The translations under genes were made by a program, and so were the position numbers. Shown piece after piece: positions 8,711 to 17,699 of a DNA stretch of 64,000 nucleotides. The stretch is taken from NCBI RefSeq assembly GCF_006228385.1, contig NZ_CP039852.1, positions 1,054,001-1,118,000 of the forward strand, in the 5' to 3' direction. This DNA comes from Salinimonas iocasae. GTDB taxonomy: Bacteria > Pseudomonadota > Gammaproteobacteria > Enterobacterales > Alteromonadaceae. The notes beneath the pieces are model-generated. The model saw only the letters and a list, made by a program, of their open reading frames with translations. It was not told where the DNA came from and made no database searches. Every line of letters starts with the position of its first letter. The first letter of the stretch is position 1.

Positions 8711-9448
8711 ATGATAACAGGGAAGTTTCTAACACGACTGATAATGTGCGCACTGCTGGTTACCGGTAATGTCCAGGCGCAGGATGCAGCCATCCCCGAA
8801 ACACTGATCGACCAGCTTGAAACCCTGGCTGAAAGCGAAAATGCCGAGGCGATGTATCATCTGGGCATGCTTTATAATAATGGCGTTGGGGTTCCCCGAT
8901 CGCCGTCTAAGGCGCTGGCATACTTTCGCCAAGCTGCTGAAAAGGGCGATGCGCTGGGCCAGTATAAGCTTGGCTGTTATCTGGTTGGGCAATTCGGTCA
9001 GATAGACGGACTACAGCTGAATAAGGACGAGGGCATTGAATATAAGCAGGCTGCTGCCGAAGCCGGTTACGCGCTGGCGCAATACGATGTTGCCGGGTTT
9101 CACTTTCAGCAGAAGCAATGGGACAGCGCGCTTGAGTGGCTAACACGTGCTGCTAAACAAGCATATCGTCCCGCCCTAGTGGCCCTGGCCGGAATTTACA
9201 GCGATAAAGGCACGCCGGTGTATGACCCGGTCAGCGCCTGGCAATATTTTCTGTTGATGCCTGAATCGACCGGCACTGAGTGGCTGCAAGCCCGCCGGTC
9301 AGCAGTAGAAGGTGCGTTAAGTGCAGAACAAAAGCAGAAAGCGGCAGAACAAAAGTCCAGTATGCAGTTTGATCGAACAGCACTTACCAAACGTGCGCAA
9401 GCCGGGCTGGACAGAGCAAAAGCGCTGGTAATGCAGCAAGGCGATTAA
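8711..9448 (+). CDS. Secreted Sel1-repeat protein
   Basis: A 245-residue protein with a signal peptide (basic start, LIMCALLVTG core, cleavage after VQA near residue 23) followed by Sel1-type TPR repeats. Clear repeat units include AEAMYHLGMLYNNGVGV and ALAYFRQAAEKGDALGQY. The C-terminal 45 residues are charged and helical (EQKQKAAEQK). Sel1 repeats mediate protein-protein contacts; no enzymatic domain is seen, and the partner is unknown. GGAGAG lies 8 nt before the ATG. It follows the exported M24 protein by 16 bp and its stop codon overlaps that of the convergent LysR gene. Confidence 0.8.
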   Translation: MITGKFLTRLIMCALLVTGNVQAQDAAIPETLIDQLETLAESENAEAMYHLGMLYNNGVGVPRSPSKALAYFRQAAEKGDALGQYKLGCYLVGQFGQIDGLQLNKDEGIEYKQAAAEAGYALAQYDVAGFHFQQKQWDSALEWLTRAAKQAYRPALVALAGIYSDKGTPVYDPVSAWQYFLLMPESTGTEWLQARRSAVEGALSAEQKQKAAEQKSSMQFDRTALTKRAQAGLDRAKALVMQQGD

Positions 9449-10299
9449 GCAGCGCTTGTCAGACGGGTTTTGATGAATTCGGCCAGCGTTTTACTGACCA
9501 CCGGATGCTGGCTGTCCTGATTAAACAGGCAGATATTCACTTTACCCAAATCTGGCAGAAATCGGTGTTTCAGCACGGTCAGATTGGCGGGCATACTGGC
9601 GCGGGCCAGCGCGGTAATGCCCAGGCCCTGCTGGATAGCAGCGGTCAGTCCGGCAAGGTCGGCATTGGTATAGGCGATTTTCCACGCCCGGGTTTGCTGT
9701 TTAAGCTGTGCAATGACCCGGCTTCGATAGACGCAGCCATCGGGTGCCAGTACCAGCGATATTGCATCACCATGCACCGCCAGCCCCGAATCACCCACCC
9801 AAACAATATCATCCTGCAATACCAGTTCACCCTGAGTTTCTTCATCCGGGTTAGCCAGTGCCAGAATTAAATCGAAGCTGTCGCGTTTAGTACGGTGTAA
9901 TAAATCACGGCTAAGTGCTGAGGTGACTTCCAGGGATACGTCAGGGTAGCGTTTGGAAAATTCGCCGATCAGGCCGGGCAACAGGGTTGATGCAAACTCA
10001 CTAGGGATCCCGAGCCTTAGCCTGCCGCTTAACGGCGCGGGCGATAGCGATCTGAATATTCCGTCATTCATCTCCAGTAACTCCTTTGCTTTGGGGTATA
10101 GCCAGTTGCCATCTGCACTGGGCACGTGACGCTGACCGACTTTGGTGAACAGTTTACGGTCAAGCTGTGCTTCCAGTTTTTTAATCTGCAGGCTGATAGC
10201 AGGCTGGGAACGGCCCAGCCATTCACCGGCTTTGGCGTAACCGCCTTGCTCAATCACACTGACAAAGGTACGCAAATTGTCCAGAGATAGCTGTTGCAT
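9445..10299 (-). CDS. LysR-family transcriptional regulator
   Basis: A 284-residue LysR regulator. The N-terminal winged helix-turn-helix is obvious (LDNLRTFVSVIEQGGYAKAGEWLGRSQ.AISLQIKKLE), followed by a LysR substrate-binding domain beginning at GRLRLGIPSEFAS. The N-terminus resembles the LrhA/PecT branch more than GcvA, so it should not be assumed to regulate the glycine cleavage genes despite being divergent from gcvT with only 138 bp between the start codons. The stop codon overlaps that of the convergent Sel1-repeat gene (9445-9448). A minus-strand TATAAT (complement of 10335-10340) is a possible -10 box. Confidence 0.88.
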   Translation of the reverse strand: MQQLSLDNLRTFVSVIEQGGYAKAGEWLGRSQPAISLQIKKLEAQLDRKLFTKVGQRHVPSADGNWLYPKAKELLEMNDGIFRSLSPAPLSGRLRLGIPSEFASTLLPGLIGEFSKRYPDVSLEVTSALSRDLLHRTKRDSFDLILALANPDEETQGELVLQDDIVWVGDSGLAVHGDAISLVLAPDGCVYRSRVIAQLKQQTRAWKIAYTNADLAGLTAAIQQGLGITALARASMPANLTVLKHRFLPDLGKVNICLFNQDSQHPVVSKTLAEFIKTRLTSAA

Positions 10300-10370
10300 A
10301 AAGATTTAAATTTCTGATGTTAGGCGCTTCATTTATTATACTTTTAAATGTAATGATAAGAAATTCCAAT

Positions 10371-10399
10371 TTGTTACAAAAGTGTTGTCGCCCTATACT
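10371..10399 (+). promoter_or_regulatory. Sigma-70 promoter of gcvTHP
   Basis: TTGTTA (10371-10376) and TATACT (10394-10399) are spaced by 17 bp and end 38 bp before the gcvT ATG. This is a near-consensus promoter. The leader is too short for a tandem glycine riboswitch. Confidence 0.65.
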
Positions 10400-10437
10400 T
10401 GCGCCATTATTTTGCAATCATCAAAAGGTTGAGATAC

Positions 10438-11517
10438 ATGAGCAGCAAAACAGGATTACACGCCAAGCACCTTGAAGCCGGTGCCAAAATGGTGGACTTT
10501 TTTGGATGGGACATGCCAATCAGCTATGGTTCTCAGATTGAAGAGCACCATGCGGTCAGACAAGACGCAGGCATGTTTGATGTATCACACATGACGATTG
10601 TTGATGCAACCGGCAGTCAGGCGAAAGATTATTTACGCTATTTGCTGGCTAACGATGTGGCAAAACTGAAAGACAAAGGCAAAGCCTTATACAGCGGCAT
10701 GCTGAACGAAGAGGGTGGCGTCGTTGACGACCTTATCGTATATCACTTCGACGATACCAACTACCGTCTGGTAGTAAACTCAGCCACGCGCGAAAAAGAC
10801 ATGAACTGGTTACTGGCCAAAGCTGAAGGCTTTGATGTCACTATCACTGAGCGTTCTGAATTTGCCATGATCGCAGTGCAGGGGCCTAACGCGAAAGAAA
10901 AAGCAGCCACTTTATTCAGCGAAGCGCAAAAAGAAGCGGTTGCAGGCATGAAGCCGTTTTTCGGGGTACAGGCCGAAGATTTGTTTATCGCAACCACAGG
11001 TTACACCGGTGAGGCCGGCTACGAAATTATGGTGCCCGAAACACGTGCGCAGCAGTTCTGGCAGGGTTTGCTGGATGCGGGCGTAAAACCGTGTGGCCTG
11101 GGCGCCCGTGATACGCTTCGCCTTGAAGCGGGTATGAACCTTTACGGTCAGGATATGGACGAATCTGTGTCACCGCTGGCAGCGAATATGGGCTGGACCA
11201 TTACCTGGGAACCGGCTGACCGTGATTTTGTGGGTCGCAAGGCGCTAGAAGCACAGCGTGAACAGGGCACCGATAAACTGGTTGGTCTGGTTATGACGGA
11301 CAAAGGCGTATTGCGCGCTGGTCAGAAAATCAGAACAGAAAAGGGCGAGGGTGTGATTACCTCTGGTACATTCTCTCCAACACTCGGCCATGCAATTGCG
11401 ATGGCCCGTGTTCCTGCCGGCACTGAAAATCAGGTCGAGGTGGAAATGCGCAAAAAGTGGGTTACAGTAGACGTTGTTAAGCCTAGCTTTGTTCGCAACG
11501 GTAAGAGTGTTCTTTAA
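10438..11517 (+). CDS. gcvT: Aminomethyltransferase, glycine cleavage T protein
   Basis: A 359-residue T protein that transfers the aminomethyl carbon from GcvH to tetrahydrofolate, releasing ammonia. Family segments are [19 protein letters not shown] near the N-terminus, FDVSHM, and the C-terminal domain including [11 protein letters not shown] and [18 protein letters not shown]. The start ATG 10438 has AAGG upstream and matches the usual [15 protein letters not shown] N-terminus. It heads the gcvT-gcvH-gcvP operon; gcvH follows after 26 bp. The L protein (Lpd) is not encoded here, as is normal. Confidence 0.97.
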   Translation: MSSKTGLHAKHLEAGAKMVDFFGWDMPISYGSQIEEHHAVRQDAGMFDVSHMTIVDATGSQAKDYLRYLLANDVAKLKDKGKALYSGMLNEEGGVVDDLIVYHFDDTNYRLVVNSATREKDMNWLLAKAEGFDVTITERSEFAMIAVQGPNAKEKAATLFSEAQKEAVAGMKPFFGVQAEDLFIATTGYTGEAGYEIMVPETRAQQFWQGLLDAGVKPCGLGARDTLRLEAGMNLYGQDMDESVSPLAANMGWTITWEPADRDFVGRKALEAQREQGTDKLVGLVMTDKGVLRAGQKIRTEKGEGVITSGTFSPTLGHAIAMARVPAGTENQVEVEMRKKWVTVDVVKPSFVRNGKSVL

Positions 11518-11543
11518 CTTTTAACTTCAAGTCAGGAAAAACA

Positions 11544-11933
11544 ATGAGCAATATTCCAAAAGATTTACGCTACGCGGCAACTCACGAATGGGTACGTCCT
11601 GAAGGAGATGGCGTCTTTACAGTAGGCATCTCTGAGCATGCTCAGGATCTGCTGGGTGATATGGTATTTGTTGAGTTGCCGGATGTGGGCGACCAGGTCA
11701 GCACAGGCGATGATATTGCCGTTGCTGAGTCTGTTAAAGCGGCGTCTGATGTTTACGCGCCTATCAGCGGTGAAATCGTGGCGGTAAATGAAGAGCTTGA
11801 AGACTCACCAGAGCTGGTCAACTCTGACTCCTACGGTGATGGCTGGATGTTCAAGATTAAAGCCGACGACGCGTCAGAAGTTGAAAACCTGCTTGATGCA
11901 GACGGTTATCAGGCGTCAATCGACGAAGAATAA
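11544..11933 (+). CDS. gcvH: Glycine cleavage H protein
   Basis: A 129-residue lipoyl carrier protein. The lipoylation site is the Lys in [15 protein letters not shown], around residue 65, within the hammerhead fold. The N-terminus ([14 protein letters not shown]) and GDGWMFKIK near the C-terminus are typical, and the length matches the family. It shuttles the aminomethyl group between GcvP, GcvT and Lpd. It follows gcvT by 26 bp and is separated from gcvP by a strong hairpin. Confidence 0.97.
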   Translation: MSNIPKDLRYAATHEWVRPEGDGVFTVGISEHAQDLLGDMVFVELPDVGDQVSTGDDIAVAESVKAASDVYAPISGEIVAVNEELEDSPELVNSDSYGDGWMFKIKADDASEVENLLDADGYQASIDEE

Positions 11934-11961
11934 TTCGGACAGGTTCGTCGCAATATATTGT

Positions 11962-11990
11962 TAAAAGGGGCTTAATAAACGCCCCTTTTA
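11962..11990 (+). terminator. Hairpin between gcvH and gcvP (attenuator or processing signal)
   Basis: A perfect 10-bp inverted repeat, TAAAAGGGGC (11962-11971) and GCCCCTTTTA (11981-11990), with a 9-nt loop. The U-run is part of the stem, so it could act as a partial terminator in either direction or as an mRNA stabiliser. It lies inside the gcv operon. Confidence 0.7.
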
Positions 11991-12024
11991 TAATTCACTC
12001 TTAATCACACGTGCGTATTTTGCT

Positions 12025-14922
12025 ATGTCAGATAATGCTTTAACGCTTGCTCAGCTAGAGCAGAAAAATGCATTCGTTCGTCGCCATATTGGGCCGGGCG
12101 AAGATGAAATTGCCCAGATGCTGCAAACCATTGGCGCGGAGTCTCTGGAAGATCTTACCAGTCAGACGGTACCAGCAGGCATCCAGCTGGATGAGCCTGT
12201 TAATGCCGGCGAAGGTGCTACAGAAGTCGAAGCGCTGTCTGCATTGAAAGCGGTAGCGGCGAAAAATAAAATCAATCGTTCATTCATCGGCATGGGCTAT
12301 TACGATACGCATGTGCCAAATGTCATTTTACGCAATGTGTTGGAAAATCCGGGCTGGTATACCGCTTACACGCCCTATCAGCCAGAGATTGCTCAGGGAC
12401 GTCTGGAAGCGATTCTTAATTTCCAGCAGGTCACCATTGATTTGACTGGTCTTGAGCTGGCATCTGCATCTTTACTGGATGAAGGGACTGCGGCAGCTGA
12501 AGCCATGGCCCTTGCCAAGCGTGTTTCAAAGAACAAAAAAGCGAATCTGTTCTTTATTGCTGATGATGTGCATCCGCAGACTAAAGACGTGGTGGAAACC
12601 CGTGCTGAAATGTTTGGCTTTGGTATCGTCAGCGGTCCGGCTGAAGAAGCGGCTGAGCACGATGTATTTGGCGCCTTGTTACAATACCCCTCAACCACTG
12701 GTGAAGTGAAAGATATCAGCGATATCATTACTGCGGTGCAGGCCAAAAAAGGCATTGTGGCGGTGGCGGCAGACCTGATGAGTCTGGTGATGCTTAAATC
12801 GCCGGGTGAGCTGGGCGCTGATGTAGCGCTGGGAAGTGCGCAGCGCTTTGGCGTTCCGATGGGCTATGGTGGTCCGCATGCGGCCTTCTTTGCAACGCGC
12901 GATAAATTCAAACGTTCACTGCCCGGTCGTATCATTGGTGTCAGTAAGGACACCCGCGGACGTCCGGCACTGCGTATGGCACTGCAGACCCGTGAGCAGC
13001 ATATCCGTCGTGAAAAAGCGAATTCTAATATCTGTACCGCACAGGTTCTGCTTGCCAATATGGCTTCATTCTACGCGGTGTATCACGGTCCTGAAGGGTT
13101 AAAAACCATTGCACGTCGCATTCACAGACTTACCGACATTCTGGCCAGCGGCCTGACGGGTAAAGGTCTGGCACTGATGCACAACACCTGGTTTGATACC
13201 ATCACGGTGAAAGTTGATGATAAAGCAGCGGTATTGCGCCGTGCGTATGAAAAAGGGCTGAATCTGCGAAGCGATATCGAGGGTGCGGTGGGTATTTCTC
13301 TGGATGAAACCACAACACGCGACGATATCAGCGCACTGTTCGAAGTACTGATAGGGCACGAGCATGGATTAGATGTCGAAAAGCTGGATGCTGATGTTAC
13401 GACTCAGGGCAGCCGCTCTATTCCTGCTGATCTGACGCGCACCAGCGACATCCTGACCAACGAAGTATTTAACCAGTATCATTCTGAAACGGAAATGCTG
13501 CGTTATATCAAGTCGCTGGAAAACAAAGATCTGGCGCTGAATCATTCGATGATTTCTCTGGGCTCGTGCACCATGAAACTGAATGCCACGGCAGAGATGA
13601 TTCCGGTCACCTGGCCAGAGTTTGGACAGCTTCACCCGTTTGCACCCCTCGATCAGGCGACAGGCTATCACGAGATGATTGACGAGCTGGCCGAATGGTT
13701 AATCAGCATCACCGGCTACGATGCGATGTCAATGCAGCCCAACTCCGGTGCTCAGGGCGAATACGCCGGCTTGCTGGCTATTCAGCGCTATCATGAAAGC
13801 CGCGGAGAAGGCCATCGTAATGTGTGTCTTATTCCAAGCTCTGCACACGGTACTAACCCCGCTTCAGCACAGATGGTTAGCCTGAAGGTTGTCGTTGTTG
13901 ATTGTGATAAAAACGGTAATGTCGATTTAGACGACCTGCGCTCCAAGGCAAAAGAGGTTGGTGACAACCTGTCGTGCGCGATGATTACCTATCCGTCAAC
14001 GCATGGTGTTTATGAAGAAACCATCCGGGAAATCTGTGACATCGTGCATGATCACGGCGGTCAGGTGTACATGGACGGCGCCAACATGAATGCGCAGGTG
14101 GGGATCACGGCACCAGGTTTCATCGGTTCAGACGTTTCGCACCTTAACCTGCACAAAACATTCTGTATTCCGCACGGCGGCGGCGGCCCGGGTATGGGGC
14201 CTATTGGTGTGAAATCGCACCTTGCACCATTCCTGCCTAATCACCGTGTTGTAGATATTGAAAATGCAGAAGAAGACTGTGGTGCCGTATCCGCAGCACC
14301 ATGGGGCAGCGCGTCTATTTTGCCTATCAGCTACATGTACGTGAAGATGATGGGTGCAGCGGGCTTGCGTAAAGCCTCACAGGTGGCCATTTTGAACGCC
14401 AACTACGTTGCCAAGTCACTGGAAGGGCATTTCAACGTTCTTTATAAAGGACAGAATGGCCGCGTTGCGCACGAATGTATTATCGACTTGCGCCCGTTAA
14501 AAGACGGCTCCGGTGTTTCTGAAATGGATATCGCCAAACGTCTGAATGACTACGGTTTTCACGCGCCAACGATGAGCTTCCCGGTAGCCGGCACGCTGAT
14601 GATTGAGCCGACCGAGTCAGAAGCGAAATTTGAGCTGGATCGCTTTATTGAAGCTATGATCAGTATCCGTCAGGAAATTGCCAAGGTGGAAAGCGGTGAG
14701 TGGGATGCCACTGACAATCCGCTGCACAATGCGCCGCACACACTGGCAGATATTTGTGACAGTGACTGGAACCGTAGCTACGACCGTCATTTGGCGGCGT
14801 ATCCGGTACCGATTGTTGCACGCAATAAGTTCTGGCCCAGCGTTAATCGTATCGATGATGTATATGGTGACAGAAACCTGCAGTGTTCATGTGCGCCAAT
14901 TGAAGCATATCGGGACGAGTAA
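12025..14922 (+). CDS. gcvP: Glycine dehydrogenase (decarboxylating), P protein
   Basis: A 965-residue full-length homodimer-type P protein that decarboxylates glycine and loads the aminomethyl group on GcvH. The PLP lysine is in [18 protein letters not shown]; the N-terminal pseudo-domain (RRHIGP, YYDTHVP) and the C-terminal domain ending in APIEAYRDE are both complete. The coding sequence ends with TAA at 14920-14922. Six base pairs later the Tn7-like element begins, and the TSD starts at 14924, so the 3' end of gcvP is probably the sequence recognised by the element's TnsD protein. The insertion does not change the protein but removes the native terminator to 45073. Confidence 0.98.
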   Translation: MSDNALTLAQLEQKNAFVRRHIGPGEDEIAQMLQTIGAESLEDLTSQTVPAGIQLDEPVNAGEGATEVEALSALKAVAAKNKINRSFIGMGYYDTHVPNVILRNVLENPGWYTAYTPYQPEIAQGRLEAILNFQQVTIDLTGLELASASLLDEGTAAAEAMALAKRVSKNKKANLFFIADDVHPQTKDVVETRAEMFGFGIVSGPAEEAAEHDVFGALLQYPSTTGEVKDISDIITAVQAKKGIVAVAADLMSLVMLKSPGELGADVALGSAQRFGVPMGYGGPHAAFFATRDKFKRSLPGRIIGVSKDTRGRPALRMALQTREQHIRREKANSNICTAQVLLANMASFYAVYHGPEGLKTIARRIHRLTDILASGLTGKGLALMHNTWFDTITVKVDDKAAVLRRAYEKGLNLRSDIEGAVGISLDETTTRDDISALFEVLIGHEHGLDVEKLDADVTTQGSRSIPADLTRTSDILTNEVFNQYHSETEMLRYIKSLENKDLALNHSMISLGSCTMKLNATAEMIPVTWPEFGQLHPFAPLDQATGYHEMIDELAEWLISITGYDAMSMQPNSGAQGEYAGLLAIQRYHESRGEGHRNVCLIPSSAHGTNPASAQMVSLKVVVVDCDKNGNVDLDDLRSKAKEVGDNLSCAMITYPSTHGVYEETIREICDIVHDHGGQVYMDGANMNAQVGITAPGFIGSDVSHLNLHKTFCIPHGGGGPGMGPIGVKSHLAPFLPNHRVVDIENAEEDCGAVSAAPWGSASILPISYMYVKMMGAAGLRKASQVAILNANYVAKSLEGHFNVLYKGQNGRVAHECIIDLRPLKDGSGVSEMDIAKRLNDYGFHAPTMSFPVAGTLMIEPTESEAKFELDRFIEAMISIRQEIAKVESGEWDATDNPLHNAPHTLADICDSDWNRSYDRHLAAYPVPIVARNKFWPSVNRIDDVYGDRNLQCSCAPIEAYRDE

Positions 14923-14923
14923 G

Positions 14924-14928
14924 GTTTT
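14924..14928. repeat. Target site duplication, left copy
   Basis: GTTTT, one base after the gcvP stop codon and abutting the transposon end; the identical pentamer abuts the other end at 45035-45039. Confidence 0.9.
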
Positions 14929-15031
14929 TGACGATTTGAAAATAAGTTTGTGAACAGGTCAATTAGTTTGAGAATGAAATTAGTTGGAGTACGACTTTAA
15001 TTAGTTTGTGAATGAAATTAGTTTGTGTACA
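14929..15031 (+). repeat. gcvP-proximal transposon end with five TnsB-type sites
   Basis: After the TGACGA tip come five direct copies of a site close to AATTAGTTTGTGAATGA at 14941, 14961, 14978, 14999 and 15016. Spacing is 17-21 bp, nearly contiguous. The second/third and fourth/fifth copies form a 38-bp tandem duplication. Site one, AATAAGTTTGTGAACA, is identical to the complement of the middle distal-end site. Dense packing is characteristic of the Tn7 right end. Confidence 0.88.
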
Positions 15032-15049
15032 AATCTAAACTCTCAATAG

Positions 15050-15080
15050 AAAGCTGCGACAGTGTTCGCAGCTTTTTTTT
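15050..15080 (+). terminator. Rho-independent terminator just inside the gcvP-proximal end
   Basis: AAAGCTGCGA (15050-15059) pairs perfectly with TCGCAGCTTT (15066-15075) across a 6-nt loop, and the T-run continues to 15078. It points away from gcvP into the element and would stop gcvP read-through, replacing the native terminator displaced by the insertion. Confidence 0.85.
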
Positions 15081-15659
15081 ACCGATTGAGTTAGGCTAAA
15101 AAATGCTAGCTATTTATACATGACGAGGAAATATATACATTGCTCTTTAAAGGTATCGCAGAGCGGCTTAGGCCTGTGTTGTTTTTAGTTGTTCTTATGA
15201 CCGATTACAATGAGATGCGATCTCAATGTCAATTCAGTAGGGGCCCGTGGACTAACTAGTGTAGAAGTTTAAAGAGTGTTTCCAATGAAATGCGATGTTT
15301 ACTATCAGAATCGCTGAGCTGTTTTGGGTAATCACATCCCTTTTAAATTTTAATCGCCTAGCAGTGTGTGCGTCTAAAACTTTACACACTGTTCATGTGA
15401 ATCGCTAGCAATGTGATCAAATTCATTTAATCTGGGAAATCTTACAACTTTGGGAATTCCCTTAAAAACAATAAGTTGTTGTTAATCAGGTAAATCATTT
15501 TGATCAAAAACTGTCATTATTTTGGGAATTTGGTACTTAGCGAAACGTGATTTAAATGGAATTGTTTTGTAGATCATGTTCTTAATGAAAGGCTCTTTCA
15601 AGGACCCGCCACTCGCTGATCTTAATCACAAATGCCTAGCTTGATAAGAAACCCATTGT
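15081..15659. other. Non-coding stretch between transposon end and HerA gene
   Basis: About 580 bp, AT-rich, with no reading frame of note on either strand. TTTGGGAATTCC (from 15451) and TTTTGGGAATTTGG (from 15521) are similar short words of unknown meaning. No known RNA gene recognised. Confidence 0.5.
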
Positions 15660-17699
15660 TCAATCATCGTTTCGCTGTTGCCATTCCTCAGCAACGTCCT
15701 CCCAGCTTATTGATCTTTCTGATTGATTTGACCACACTTCCCAAAAATCAGGGTCATCTGAATGTGGGCGTTGCGCTTCTTCTAAATTGTTCATTTTAAC
15801 GACCACCGGCAACTCTGATGCCCAACCTAGAAGAATAGCTTGTTGTGATGGTAGAGATGGTAGCTCTCTTAACAAGCCTCGGAGGTTATCAGGTACGAGT
15901 CTATTTACGAGTTCTTGGTCTCGATCATTACTTATACGGTGAAGTAGAAAGCTATTGCACTGCGAAAGGACTGTCGGTGAGAGCTCAGAAGGCCTTTGAG
16001 AGGATAACACTAACCCCAATCCAAATTTTCTTCCTTCACGCGCAATTTTTTCAAAAACCTGACAACAAACAGTGGCTGCATTTTGATTTTCCGCATCTTC
16101 TTTATATCTTTTTACAAAGGTGTGAGCTTCTTCCATTACCAACACTGTCGGAAGTGGCTTACCCTCATCATTTACTTTTCGATATCTTTGAAGGGCTTCA
16201 AAAGTCATTCTTGCTATAACAGCAGTGATAATATGTGTGACTTCAGCAGGTACTAAAGAAAGGTCGATGACGGTCACACAACCATCTTGAGCATTATTTT
16301 CGCCGACGTAACTATTAAGCCACTCTTCAAGCGACAGTGTAACACTATCTCCCATGATCTCGCTCATTCGGGTATCAGCAAGCATTGTCTTAATTCGAGT
16401 GATCAAAAACTCAGTAAATTGTTCATTACCAGTTTCCTGAGCGAGCGCTTCCAGATAGCTTACAAACGTATCACCCATGAACTGATTCGGGGTATCTTCA
16501 CTCTTTGGAAGCAAATCAATTTCTCTACCACCAAACTGACCAAATGCATTATTGATAGATTCGATTATTTGGTTTATTTCGTCTATGTCTGCTTCGTAAG
16601 TTGGATATTGACCTGTTCTCGCATTTTTAAAAGCTTCGAGTGATGCGGACACTTCACTAAGCCTTGTATCAGACGCGTCCAACAATTCCAGAAGTGATTC
16701 TATACTTGAAGCCCATCTGCATAATTTTTCATAGAAATTTTTCGGTCTAGGAAACGATCCCCATGGCGAGCCTGCTGAACGTTCGTGCTTTGCGCTTGTG
16801 AGTATCGTAGCCAAAAAGCGCCGAATCGAAATGTCTATTTCTTCTGACAATTCAAACACTTCGTTTCTCATCGCTCTAAGAGCTCTTCTTAAAAGAGGAG
16901 CTTGTGCTTTGGGACTAGCTTGAGTAAAAGAAATCCATTCTGAACTGTTCCAAAACCAAAGTGGAACTTCCAAAGGATTGTCTATATCTCCTACTTTAAA
17001 TACTCGCCCTTGATTACCAAAAACCTTTGCATATTCACCATTTGGATCTAAAACGATGAATCGTGCATTAGGTTCTACATCATCATTTCCTGATGCACTT
17101 TTTGCTGATTCGAGCGACCATTGAATGAGTCCTACAACGGAGCAAGATTTCCCACTTCCGGTATTGCCGAGAACTGCAAGATGGCGACCGAAAAGCTTAT
17201 CAGGGTCTATGCAAACATCAGCATTCGCAGCTATTGGGCTGGTTCCAATTTTTACTCGTCTTTTATCACCTGATTCTACAATTGCCTTTAATTGTTCATC
17301 TGTTGGTATTAGGACTGGCTCACCAACACTCGGGAAAGACTGAACCCCTCTTTTGAATTTGAAAGTTTTCCCATCATATTTTAGCAACCCAAGTGGACTC
17401 ACCTTCATCTTTCTCAGAGGAAATGGCAAATCAATCAGGCCGTAGTCCTGAAACCCTTTTCGTTTCGGAAACGGAGATTTTTCCACTGCTATCCACTCTA
17501 CCTGAGACACTATAAACCCAGAATCGGTAGCAATGAGAACATAACTATTTATGCGGGGAAATGCTCTTGGCGTCCCAGCGTTAGCGGCAACACCATCGGG
17601 TGCTTCTAAATCGAGTCCGACCTTGATTTCATCAGGTGAGACAAACTCCACTGAACCAATGCGGAGAGAAGCACCGTATTCGACAGGTGAAATACTCAT
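15660..17699 (-). CDS. HerA-like ATPase of a SIR2-HerA antiphage system
   Basis: A 679-residue HerA/FtsK-superfamily ATPase. An N-terminal beta-barrel (HAS-barrel) region is followed by Walker A VLGNTGSGKSCSVVGL near residue 180 and Walker B TVLVMEEAHTFVK near residue 520, then an Arg-finger-like stretch GLVLSSQRPSELSPTVLSQC. HerA proteins form hexameric rings on DNA ends. The start ATG overlaps the stop of the SIR2 gene by 4 nt (ATGA), so the two are coupled. SIR2-HerA pairs are established antiphage systems in which the SIR2 protein degrades NAD+ and/or acts as a nuclease within a complex with the ATPase. Activity here is inferred from the family and pairing. Confidence 0.88.
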   Translation of the reverse strand: MSISPVEYGASLRIGSVEFVSPDEIKVGLDLEAPDGVAANAGTPRAFPRINSYVLIATDSGFIVSQVEWIAVEKSPFPKRKGFQDYGLIDLPFPLRKMKVSPLGLLKYDGKTFKFKRGVQSFPSVGEPVLIPTDEQLKAIVESGDKRRVKIGTSPIAANADVCIDPDKLFGRHLAVLGNTGSGKSCSVVGLIQWSLESAKSASGNDDVEPNARFIVLDPNGEYAKVFGNQGRVFKVGDIDNPLEVPLWFWNSSEWISFTQASPKAQAPLLRRALRAMRNEVFELSEEIDISIRRFLATILTSAKHERSAGSPWGSFPRPKNFYEKLCRWASSIESLLELLDASDTRLSEVSASLEAFKNARTGQYPTYEADIDEINQIIESINNAFGQFGGREIDLLPKSEDTPNQFMGDTFVSYLEALAQETGNEQFTEFLITRIKTMLADTRMSEIMGDSVTLSLEEWLNSYVGENNAQDGCVTVIDLSLVPAEVTHIITAVIARMTFEALQRYRKVNDEGKPLPTVLVMEEAHTFVKRYKEDAENQNAATVCCQVFEKIAREGRKFGLGLVLSSQRPSELSPTVLSQCNSFLLHRISNDRDQELVNRLVPDNLRGLLRELPSLPSQQAILLGWASELPVVVKMNNLEEAQRPHSDDPDFWEVWSNQSERSISWEDVAEEWQQRNDD

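Noticed and set aside
10300..10437. Glycine riboswitch upstream of gcvT
   Set aside because: The sigma-70 promoter leaves a leader of about 30 nt, far too short for the aptamer.
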